Positions 10,201-21,600 of a stretch of DNA of 64,000 nucleotides are shown here, in pieces. The notes below the pieces were generated by a model, which had not been told where the DNA came from, did not search any database, and saw nothing but the letters and a program-made list of their open reading frames with translations. A program made the position numbers and the translations under genes. How positions within the stretch are numbered: position 1 is the first letter of the stretch; every line of letters begins with the position of its first letter. Source of the stretch: Anticarsia gemmatalis (taxonomy: Eukaryota > Arthropoda > Insecta > Lepidoptera > Erebidae); assembly GCF_050436995.1 (NCBI RefSeq), contig NC_134757.1, positions 1,872,501-1,936,500 of the forward strand, in the 5' to 3' direction.

Positions 10201-12394
10201 TTATTAATGTACAACATCTTTTGTCGATATATAAAGGGAAAATCAACTATGTGCCTCTTGGAAACTAATTGCAAGTTTTTCCTGAAGATCAACATAATAT
10301 ATTAAAGATGCTTTTTGAAAAGATTTTTGGTAAGTTCTTCTAAAGCTCATCATCATATCGTAGAAGACTGAAAGGTATTCTAAATAAGAAACACGAAATT
10401 TCTTTCAGCGCAACGCAAACATATGACGAGACTAGGCTTACCCGGTTGAGACTTTAAATTACTAGTTGTCTGTCAAAAGGAAATTGTTAGATGTATACAT
10501 AGGTGCACCTATGTCATACTGGAAAACCCGAACAATGATATCATACAGTATTTTTTACACAAATATCGTACAGACACAAATTGCAAAGCCATTAAACAAG
10601 TGCGTTGGCCGCTGCAAAGAACAACACAGGCTTCAACCCGGAACGGGTCTAAAACAAGAGATAATTTCAACTATGCATATAGAATCTTATTGAAATAATT
10701 TGATAATGGCGTTGTACGTAGTGGTACGGTTCGTTGGTTAGCAAAGCACACAATGACGTGTCAGTCGCGGTTCGGTGCTCGCCACTTTTTGATTTAGTTG
10801 TGGTTTTTAATTAGCTTGTTTCCATTGGCTTACGATATTTCATAAATATCTGATGCAAATAATGACTTCCTCCGAAAAAAATATGGCTATGAGAATTGCA
10901 TAAATATGTGTGCTTACATTATTGCAATTTTTAATCAACTTCAAAAGTGGAGGAATTTTTTAATTTGACTGACATATTTTTTTTTCAGTTTTTTACTAAT
11001 ATTGCAAAAATTACATTTTTAAACACATAAGTCATGTTTAGATTTCGGTTTCAGTTTAATTGTGTACTAATTGCTTTAAATTACTTTAAGAAAATTGCCG
11101 CAAATCCTGCATTCTCATAGGGTTTTCAAAATGTTGCGTGTTTACTGTAGGTGATAAAGGTTTTTTTTATTTCGAAAACGAACTGGTGAAAATAAATAGT
11201 GCAATGGAAACAGAGTCCACTAGTTTTAGACAATAGCGCTTCCTGTTCCTGCATCAGAATCTGTGCAGATTACACATATTTTATTATTTCGTTTACAACA
11301 CAATCTACTTACTTTAAGAAATGATTCACTTTTTCGATAAATTACAATAAATACCCGTATCATAGTTATATGAACAATGACGGGTAGTAAAAGATTTCCT
11401 TAAACATTAGAATAAATAAGTTTCTTCGTTTCAAAATATTCAAAGGTAAGTATTTAATCCTAAGGTAGGTATTTAAGAAACTCTATTTTGCGTCACTTGT
11501 AAACTCATCAAATGCATTCTATTTGTAGATACCTACTTACAACTTCGCGATTAGAAATGAGTTATATCAATAATCTTGAACAACACTCGTAGCAGGCGGA
11601 AACCTTTAACGAATGTATGTTTCTATCCATTAAGATGAATAAAAAACAAGGTTTACTTAATTAAATTTATTCCTTTTACGGAGGTGTTCAAAAGCTTATA
11701 TCGTAAAATTGGCAATTTCCTCACATCTAATGTATGAAAATCAATTGCATCGCCAATTATCTAACAAACAAAAAAACGTTCCGTCGTGTTAACAAGTTGA
11801 CGAAGTGATCACTTGTATCCTGAAGATAACGAGATTGTATGGAACTGTGAGGATGTATGGAAGCTATACATACCTAGGAACTTAAGCTTTTTTGATCTAG
11901 TCAAGGTAACTAAGAAGGAAAAGCATTAAATGCACCTACAACATTACGAGTTTATAGGAAAGAAAAATTGTTGTCCTATAACTTTTTATGAATTTATCTC
12001 TAGTAAAGACTAAATGCTCCTACAAATATACTGTGATGGAAATATGATGAAGTTTCATGATAAATGAAGAATGAAGAATAAATTGTTTGGTAGCTTTTTT
12101 GGTAGAGTCATGAAATGAGAGTAACTGATTTGATTATACCTAGGAGACTAATAACAGGTTAATAGTAATTGGTACTCGATTCAGTATAATGAGTGCTTAT
12201 ACAGTAATCTATCCTTTTGCAACTCTAAAATTAAAGGTTCCCACCTAGTTCCATGAACTCGAAACAGTTTCAAAATGAAGTCAAAAAACTCCGTTTCAAG
12301 TCAAAAAACTCGCTTAATAGTACCGGCGGCCATAATACATAGGTACAGCATGGGTACCATAGCACGGTAGCCTTCACAATGTACAGGCCCTAGG
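7298..12394. other. Intergenic stretch, no convincing gene
   Basis: AT-rich sequence with only short chance frames (for example 10053-10295 on the minus strand and 10114-10305 and 10466-10693 on the plus strand), none with a domain, codon bias or splice context. Local GC-rich spots at about 9985-10030 (CGCGCATGCG, NRF-1-like palindrome) and 10730-10790 (with TCAGTC, an arthropod initiator match) could be regulatory or unannotated promoter DNA, but nothing proves it. One dispersed repeat is listed separately. Confidence 0.6.
9111..9300 (+). repeat. Dispersed repeat family A, copy 1
   Basis: Contains ATCACGCCTTTTTCCCATAG, GGGTAAGCAGAGACC, GGTACGATCCTTACAAA and CACATCCATAC in order. The same order recurs near 16047, 32436, 43376, 47640, 54418 and (inverted) 58987. 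This is the longest copy and continues through GGTTACGAGTACTACGC. I recognise the motif as a common lepidopteran repeat but cannot name it. Confidence 0.8.
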
Positions 12395-12674
12395 CGGATG
12401 GACAAACAAAAAAGCAACGATCCGCCATAATTATTATAAACCGGGGACGCATGCGCAGTAGCCAGTCCGCCATAACGCGTCCGCGCATCCTCCCGCGCAA
12501 CACACAAATACTTTTTAATTTTACTTTTTTAAAAGGAATAATGTAAAAAAGCAATCGTAGTTTATTGTTTTTTTATTATTTTTAAACTTATTGCAAGGAC
12601 GATTAGTGTTTTTAAAGTATTATAATAAATAATGAACATTTTAGATTTATAATACAGTTTTCAACAACGCAAAA
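12395..12674 (+). promoter_or_regulatory. Probable promoter and 5' UTR of the secreted low-complexity protein gene
   Basis: A GC-richer island in AT-rich DNA. It has TATAAA at 12435-12440, an NRF-1-like GCATGCGC at 12449-12456, and a CG-dense stretch to about 12505, then an AT-rich leader up to the ATG at 12675. Transcription would start near 12465 if the TATA box is used. The open minus-strand frame at 12301-12507 is explained by this base composition and is not called as a gene. Confidence 0.5.
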
Positions 12675-12695
12675 ATGGAAAGACTTGCGATTTTG
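12675..12695 (+). CDS. Exon 1 coding part: start of the signal peptide
   Basis: ATG followed by six codons (MERLAIL), then a strong donor TTG|GTAAGT. Translation joins in phase 0 to VLLAYSTCLL from exon 2, completing a signal peptide. The join is the main evidence: exon 2 by itself has no ATG and starts mid-hydrophobic-core right after an acceptor. Confidence 0.82.
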
Positions 12696-15600
12696 GTAAG
12701 TTGTTTTTCAGTATAATTATTTGTAGTTTAGCAATCAGTCTTTATTATTCTTTTTGTAGAATAAACTACAGAACAGGCTTCACTGTTGATTACGCAAAGA
12801 GCTTTTTTATTGCACTACAATTTACGTTTTACTGAGTCATAATGGGAAACCGCCTAGTGTATGTTCAGAAATTACTATATTTTACAATACAGGTTATAAT
12901 TGAAATAGGTACCTAGTTGGTAGAAATAAAAATGATTTATATTATTTTCCAATATATATAGGTACTATTGCTAGTAAAGTAGAAATTGCCAGGTAGCGGT
13001 TATTGTTTTATTTATTGCTCTAATGAAATAATTTACATGCATCTCATAAGTAAAGATATTCCGCATATTATGCGAATCTGTCCAGGGAATTTAAGTCTTA
13101 TGCAAAAGAAACTCCATGAGCCGTTTTTCTAGCGCTATTTTTGTAATTCAGCGTTTATTGTAGATTTTATTACAGAAATAATTAATTATTATACTGTATA
13201 ACAAACATAATGAATGTGTATAACTGAAGTTTATAACTACCGTGTTTGAATTATTTGATATTATTCTCTTTAAAAACCTAACAAAGCTTCCTTAACCGTA
13301 GGTACAACAAACAAAAATTTTGGACAGTGAGACTCTATCAAATATTTTTTCTATAAGTAGGTACCAACATTTTCTTTTAAAAAGGATCTCAGGAGCACAT
13401 GAAATACTGTTTTTCGGAAAATCATAACTTATTATCTAGAAATTAATACGATTATGAAATGTTTATTTAGGTACTCGTTATTTGAACATCAGGAACAGGC
13501 TTTGATCGCTACATGCAACGACAAAGTTCAAAAAGTATAAATCCAAAATTTGTTAGAATCAAAATTGCAAAAAAAAAACAATGAAAAAATAGGCGAAAAC
13601 AGACATTTCTAAAAGTCCACGCGCATAGAGACAATGCGTAATGGCGACCATGGTGTGCACTAAGCAGGCCGGGCAGGTCACAATTATAAACCGATTAGAG
13701 CACGGACACAACACAATAACTAATTCCTATGTTTACATTATATCATTTGTTTTACAAGACCTACTTCCCACGGCGTTTAGCGCTAGTTTGTTATGTGACT
13801 TTATTTGAAGACTGAGCTTGAAGTATCTTAAGATTCTTGTAGAGCAATTGCCTACAGTCGGATTATCGATTACCAAATTTTACTTTTATGTATTTTTTCC
13901 TCAGCCTATTTCAGTGTCCCAAAATTAAAATAGATATAAGAAATTGTTCCTGCGAAATACGCTAGGCCACTGATTAATTTTTTAGGATATTGTGGATGGC
14001 TCCTAAGTTGTTAACAGTCGACAATAATTGAGAATCGCCCGTCCGGTTCGTGTAAAATGTTAATGAGATTTTTATCTTAAAAATGTAAAGTTCGGTAATA
14101 TGTTTTGTCTATTGACAAAATATTTTTTGAGGTTTACATTTCAAATGTACTCTGTACAGATAGTGAAATGGCTGATTTAAATTTAGTTAAGTAGAATAGA
14201 TAAAATATTTTGAGTCAGGAAACAGGAGGCTACTATTTTTCAAATAAAATCCAAGGGCTAGTCGCTGAAAACACTAGTTACTACAAGTAATCGATGCCCA
14301 TTATTCTACTTAGTAATTCTAAAACAATGTTGCAAGGGTTAACAGGACCATAAACTTATTGCCACTAAAATAATTAACTAACAACATTTTGTTATTGGCA
14401 GTAAAAACTTTACTGATTTAGGACATTGATGACATGTTTCGCTTGATACTAATCTTTTAATGATTCATATTAAATCAATTCTGTTCAATGAAATAATATC
14501 ATAAAATATATATTCACGTTAAATTTTAAATAGGACCTTTAGTTAACAAAATTTATGAAACACAAGCAATGTTACAGTAACAAAAATAGATTACATATAG
14601 CCTTAGGCATTCTGAAGTTTCATATATCTTTTTCATACTTATACAATATTTTTACATGACAATCGTAGTTACGTGCAGCGTTCAGCAATTAAATTACAGA
14701 AAGGTCATCGTATAATTAATCAAATATTTACTTAGGCTCATATGGCTATTATTATATTATCTTAAAATACATTATGTACACGTGTATATATCAAATCATC
14801 AATCACAAAATTAATGAGCATGTCGAGAATGAACGTTGAAAACTTATAAATAAATATACGTAAATTTACTCAATGAAAATAATTCACTTACTACGTCGAT
14901 TGACTATTTTGTTTACTTTTTAGTTGAATGTAAAGGTCAATTCTAAAAAAAGTTTCGTTTTTATACGTTATCTATATTTTTAAATCAATAAGAAGAATTT
15001 ACCTACATACATACATGATATCTAGGGAATGCAATCCCGACTCGAGATCGTCAACTCGAGATCCCTCGCAATCAGAAATATCAATCCCGCGGGATCCCGA
15101 GATTTTCGGGATCCCGTCTAGTTCGTAAAAATAATACAATTCGAACGGCTTGTTTAATGTAATATGTGTGTGATAGTGTGGTGAATGCAATAAATTATTA
15201 TTTGAAAGAAAATAAAAGCCTTTATTTTTGAATATTACTAACAACGTAACATAATTAACAGGTGTAATAACATGAACATAATCAAAAAAGTAGGTGTAGC
15301 TCCAGGAGATCAAAATAAAAAGTAATCACATGGCATTTTGAAAGTAGCCTCTTAAAATACAAAGTGTATCTGTTACTGTAAAAGCTCGACCGGTGGTAAA
15401 TCCTAAGATTTTCCGGTATAACCTAAGATTTACCAACTCGCAATGGTAAAAGTCCGAACAATACTTTTATTTCGAACTTTTACCTATATTCACTTGATGA
15501 TGTCGAGATGTCGCCGGAGCCCCGCTTCGCGGGGCTCCTCCTACTGGGTGGTTAAAAAAAAATAACCACGAAGGCTAAGGTGGGAGCGAGCGAAGCGAAG

Positions 15601-18600
15601 CTCCCACCTTAGCCTTCTAACCTAACCTTCCCACCCATGTCGCTTTGCCCAAAACTCCTCCTTTATAACTATGTCACAGTATATAATTATACCGTGAAAT
15701 AGTTATAAACATAGTTATGAAGGAGGATTTTTTTATATATCGTAACATAGTTTTTAAACTCGGGCTTGTTCGGACTTTTACCATTGAGAGTTGGTAAATC
15801 ATAGGCTTTACCGGAAAATCTTAGGATTTACCACAGTTCAGGCTTTTACAGTAACATATCAATAGTACGAGCTTCTAATCGGCATCTTAAGTCTATTGCA
15901 ATGTAGCCAGCTGCTGAAAATGCCCTCTCCGACAATCCCGAACGGGATCTCGTCATATTATGCTCCGGGATTGATCCCGAAAAAATACACGGGATCTCGC
16001 GAGATCGGGATCCCGCGAGATGGGGATTGCATTCACTAATGATATCACGTCTTTTTCCATAGACGCAGGCAGAAACCAAAGAACTCAACTTTGTTACGAT
16101 CCTTACAAACTTTCCTAACCTCATTCATATCCGTACCTATATATTATGTATATTGTCAAAAGAATAAAAATTACTTGTTATTCGTTTTGGGATTAGGTTA
16201 TATCTCTTAAATTCGCGATATTCATAAGTAATTAAGGCTCTCAATATTCGAATATTCCCCACAAGAAACTTCAAATACATATATGATTTTTTATGAGTCA
16301 CAACAAGTGGCCGTATGTAGATATTTCGGCAGAGTAAAGAAATTACATAGTTTCAGCATGCCCTCATATGCTATCTCGTAATCAAAAAAAAATTTGTATC
16401 CGAAGGGCATTTTCTCTATACAAAGACCGGTATCAACAAGATCACGAATGACGAAACGTATCCGAACTCATATTGGTCATTTTCCGGTATTAAATTATGT
16501 CAAAACAATGGAAAATTAGGTTGGGACCTTGATTTCGAACATTTTCGCTTTGTTACTCGCGTGTGTGATCATTGCATTGTTTTTTAAGGTCGAAGTACAT
16601 AGCAATTTAATGGTGTTTTACATATGCATGAAATAATATGTGTTACGTTAGTTATTATAAAAGTTTGATACATATAATTGATGATATACTTTGTAAGTAG
16701 GTACTTACACTCGTGGATCATTCGTTATTTATGCATAGTCACACATAGGTTGGAGTCGATATATTTAATCTTCAAAATATATAACATAGTATCAAAAATG
16801 GTATATCTTTTGTACAAGAATTGTATTTCATATAATTTCTCTTTCATCTATTATTATTCCATCATAGATTCTTTTTTCTGGGAATGAATTTGTAGAACAG
16901 AAATAATAAAGATAGAATTTCAGATATATTTCACTACTGCATACAAAAAACTTTTCCAGGATGTATCTAAATATACATAACGTAAACCTTGACTGACATA
17001 ATCTTGTAATATTTACATTAAAATAATTGCACTTTTTCACAATGAGCCTGGACGCGGAACTGCTGGACAAAAAACGGTGAAACAATTCAAGTTCGCACAC
17101 TTAACGTACCGTGCTATTGACTTACTTATGAGATAACTTATGACTCATAGTCTCATACATAATTTATGTTATGTATGCCTTTTGTTATTATTTCTTTATT
17201 TAACACTTTAAGGCATTTTTACGGTACAATGTGGTTTGTGGAGTATGAATTCTTAGCATGCAACCAACATAGTTGTCGGATTATAAACTTTTATTGTCTT
17301 TTTAGGGTCGGTCCAATAACTTTTGACGTGGTTTATGAACGAATAACTAAAACCAGAGCTTTTATTAAAATTGGATCACATTTTTTGTAAAATTAGCAGT
17401 CGACTGATAACATCATCGTCTTTTAAAGTTATCAGTATTTCGATTGAGATGTAGTCTCATATCTTTTTAATATAAGTACGTACATAGGTACTTTTTATTC
17501 TCATGGAGGAATAGACCCTAGCACTTTTTTATTTTATAATAATCATACAAATCGCGGTGTGAACGCACGATTCACAATATTTTGTTGTCTGCCTGTCATC
17601 GCTAGCGACGATTATAGTGAAATATGAGCTTTTATGTCGGTGGCATTATTGTAATTATTTGATAGTTATGCTACGATATACATCTCGCAAAAATATCTGC
17701 TTTTCAATGGTTGAATGTCCCTGAATTATTTTGTTCATGACACAAAACCTGCCGTTCAAAGCCATGAGAATGTTAATACTACCATGAATTTAGCATTTCA
17801 ATTCCATCACCACAATTAGGTATTTGGAGTTTCTGTATCTTTTACTAATTGCGTCCTTAGGTCGTCTGATATATTATATACTTACCAACAACTAGACTTT
17901 CAAAGCTCTCTTCGCATAAACAAATAGATCAAAATAGGCAAGAGCTTCCTTCAGAATGAGGGAGAGGTTACGATTTAAGTTCACCACGCTAGCCAAGCGA
18001 GGGTTGGCGACTCTGCATGCCCTCAAGAAATGTGTTTAACAACTTTGGCAACTAGGCAAACAATAATCCTAAGTTTTTATATTGTTCCAGGTCTTACTAG
18101 CATACTCAACTTGCCTCCTACATACCTCAGCCGAAGAAACAGAACAGAAGAAAGAGACCGTTCTATCAGCGGTCCTCACTCCCACCGACAATAACAAACT
18201 AAACCGACAGAGTAGAAGCTACTATGACTACAGATATGGAGTACCACGACCTTGGCTGGAATACGCCAGGCTAGAGTATGACAGACCTCGATGTGGCAGG
18301 TGCGATGAAAGATACGATAGAGGAAGGGATGACGATGATTATGACAGGCGAGACAGCAGATACGACGATGACAGACGAGGTCACAGGCCCACGTACGGTT
18401 CCAGACACGATAACAAAAAGAACTACGACAGCGATGAAGATAGATACAATGATAGAAAAGGAAGTAAAAGTAATAGTACGGAAGATGAAAGCGGTGATAG
18501 AGATAACAAGAGGCCTTATGATGATAAAGATGGGGGAAGATCCAGTAATAGAAGAGGAAGCGATCGTGATAAAGACAGGGATAGAGATAGGGACGGTGGG

Positions 18601-21600
18601 AGAAGACGTGGGGGTGACAGGGACAGAGATAGGTACGACGACAGAGATAGATATAGACCTGACTACTACGATAGATTCTTGAGTAATAGAGACCGGGATT
18701 ATTACGATCGCGATGATTATTACAGAGAAAGAAGGCCGGTGTATGATAGATATTATGGAGGTTATGATGATGGGTATTCAAGATATGACGGGTATGGATA
18801 CCCTGGGTATAGAAGGCCAGGTTTCTCTGATAGAGGCTATGATGATGGTTATGGAGGATATGGACCTAGTGCTGGCAGAGGACCTCATGATAGGTGAGTG
18901 GCTGTTTCAATTTACAATAGTATGTACCATCCATTCACTACGGAGTCGTTATATTTTTTCCTCCTAGGAAATATCTTGAACCGCCGAGTATCTTGGTAAA
19001 ATTTATATATTTTTAGTGGCGACGACTCTTCCTCTATGTTTATAACGACTTCATAGTCTACTTTGTATTCTGCCCGTTGTAGCGCAAATTCACACTTCCC
19101 ACTCGTAAAGCAAAATAAGACCAGAATGATAACGATGATGACTGGTACAAATAACAGCGCTTTGCAATGACTTGAACGTATCATGAAACCTAGTACCTGC
19201 ATGTACCTAGTATTCACGTATCTATATTAGCTATCGTAAAGTTCGTTCACACATGACGCGAACAATAAACGACCGTTAAGTTCAAATTATGTCGAACATC
19301 AATACACGCTTTCACCTAAAAATTCAAAATGGCGATTCGAATTAGGGCATAACGGTCACAAAATTGCATAGGTTCGTTTTTCACTATTGTTGTTTTTGAT
19401 TGGATGTTTTTCTATTTTCACGTTCATATTTTGTTTGCGTGTGAACCGGTTGGGTATTGAGTTATTATTGGGTAATTGGGGTATGTAATTGAATTGACAG
19501 GCTTTCTCTGGAGATAATGAAGTTATTAGTGCATACCACAGCTAGGTACTTCATACATACATACATTATATGACGCCTGTTACACCCGAAGATGCAGGTA
19601 GATGTGTACGAAATACAGCTGCATTTGCCTTTAACAATGTTAGTCCCCCAATGTGATAGAGGGCGAACCTATTGCCATATACCGGGCACGTTAGCAAAAT
19701 CTGATAGTTCTTTGTATTTAAATCTACTTTTCCTGCTATTTAGGATTTGTTTTTAGATTCTCAGTTAATGAGTTTGAGGTCATTCGCAGCCCTAATACAG
19801 ACGTGATAATTGTGTCTCCAAAACTTTATTAGGTAACTTTAACAAGTTTTCAAACTTGATTCTTTCACTTATCAGTCTTTTCTGTCTTCAGAATTATCAT
19901 CGTAATATAATAATATGTAGATGCATTTATCACATGTACAACGCGTAACTTCTGAGCTACAGATTGAAAACTCTTTATATTATGAACATCAAAGTACACA
20001 TTTCGTTTATATGAACGAAATACGGAAGTATTTCAAGTATACAGTTCTATTTGTTAAGTAGCAGGTATGAGGTAGGTAGGTATATCATTCAACACTTTTT
20101 GTAAAAATAACAATCAAATTCTCATCACGAGAAGTTTTTGCCGCAACCGCAAGAGTAACGAGATAACGTCGGAATATTTACGATTCCATACAATTATCCA
20201 ATTTGCAGAACAATCTGATGTTCCACACCTCGTAACTGTACTACGAGTACTGTTAGTTCAGTTATATCACTATGATCTAGTGTTGGTTCAAGGAGTTGAG
20301 GTTATACGTATAATATGTTGTACTGTGCCACTAATTGGCAGCTGTCCGCGTATTTTTAGCAGAAAGTTTGCAAAATCAATTTGTTGAAAACGGAGGTCTT
20401 CTTGGTTATTGTTCAACGACATATTGGCTTAAAAAAGACCAAAAATTACAAATGGAACATGAATAATGCTCAAGTCCTTTTGAAGATAAAGGTTACCTAT
20501 TGGCCTAACAGTATCTCAGTTATAAAAACGACAGGAATGCTATAAAAGAAACCTTACACCTACCTTACCTTACCTTTAATAAACAGAAGCGGCCGAAGCA
20601 CAAGAAATGATAATGTATTCAGCCCTAAGTATGAGACTTAATGAGTATATTAAGACAAGCAAATACGATTCTGGAGTTCTTTTCTCTCCGTTTTAAACGT
20701 AATTTTGCATTCTATTTCAAGGGTCCATTATTGGACACTTGGATTTGATTCAGAATTGAATGTAAGAGAGATAATGAAAAGAGAATATTTTTTTAACGCG
20801 AATAATTTGCGTTCTTCATTATTACATCGGAGCTTTTAGGTACCAGAGAGTTTACTTTTAATTTCAATTGGAATTTGACTTATCAATTTAACTCAGTAAT
20901 AAAAATAGCAATAAAATTCACTAGCCTGTCACATCAAAATTATTTTTATATAGTTAACCTTAATTTTATATTGTCGTGCGCATTTGCTCTTAATTTGCAG
21001 AGCGGTATATATTTTTTCTCTCGCCATATTGTTTTCCCGTTGGCTGGCTACACAGCTACAGAGCTACTGGCTACGGTCGACGGTGACTGACCGATGGCTT
21101 CCTTTCCGATACAGTTTTGAGTAGAGGTCGTGACTCCAACATTACATTATCTACTGATGTTTTAAATTGATATTTCTAACACCGTTGCCTGGGAATTTGT
21201 GTGTAGCTTTAGCATTTCATGGATTTAAACCCGTATCACTAATGCGTTGACTTGTATTGAGTTTAAATCGACACTTTGGGAGCAAATCGAATGGATCCCT
21301 TAACGTATTATTAATAGATTTATCAGCATTCTGTAGATAGGTTTTATCGCCTGTCTGCAAATTCAACAATGCCCTATTAGTATTTTATTTATCGCTGTAA
21401 CTAAAACATAATAGGATTTGTTATTATTTGACCTGAACAAAACTCTATTCATTTAAGTAAATTATACGCATTTTCAAGCCTATCGAAAGTATAAATGGTA
21501 GGTACACACGCGCCATTTAGCTGTATCGGTCTGAGTGTCAGCAAGCCACTGCGAATCAAGGAAATCTTGTGTGTGAGGGAAGCGAGGGTGTCGGAAAGAA

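Larger units (their letters stand above)
15023..16038 (-). mobile_element. Non-autonomous hAT-family transposon interrupted by a second element
   Basis: The ends are TAGGGAATGCAATCCC at 15023 and its near-complement (TAGTGAATGCAATCCC read inward) at 16038. An exact 8-bp target duplication ATGATATC sits at 15015-15022 and 16039-16046; 8 bp is the hAT hallmark. Both subterminal regions are packed with CGGGATCCCG/CGAGATC palindromic motifs, typical transposase-binding clusters. Only the last part of a transposase is left (minus strand). It appears to have inserted into a family-A repeat, whose body continues at 16047. Sits in intron 1 of the secreted-protein gene, in the opposite orientation. 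Confidence 0.85.

Noticed and set aside
12301..12507. 68-codon minus-strand frame
   Set aside because: Overlaps the probable promoter of the secreted-protein gene; open because of GC-rich composition, no domain.
14999..15313. 104-codon minus-strand frame
   Set aside because: Mostly hAT subterminal and non-coding sequence; no transposase motif in this part.
18082..18090. TTG at 18082 as an alternative start for exon 2
   Set aside because: It lies in the intron's terminal pyrimidine tract and acceptor; exon 1 supplies a proper ATG.
18176..18781. 201-codon minus-strand frame
   Set aside because: It is the complement of the purine-rich, stop-poor exon 2; His/Tyr/Cys-rich composition follows from that bias.
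18278..18967. Overlapping plus-strand frames at 18278-18682 and 18713-18967
   Set aside because: They are out-of-frame readings of exon 2; the spliced frame with the signal peptide is far better supported.
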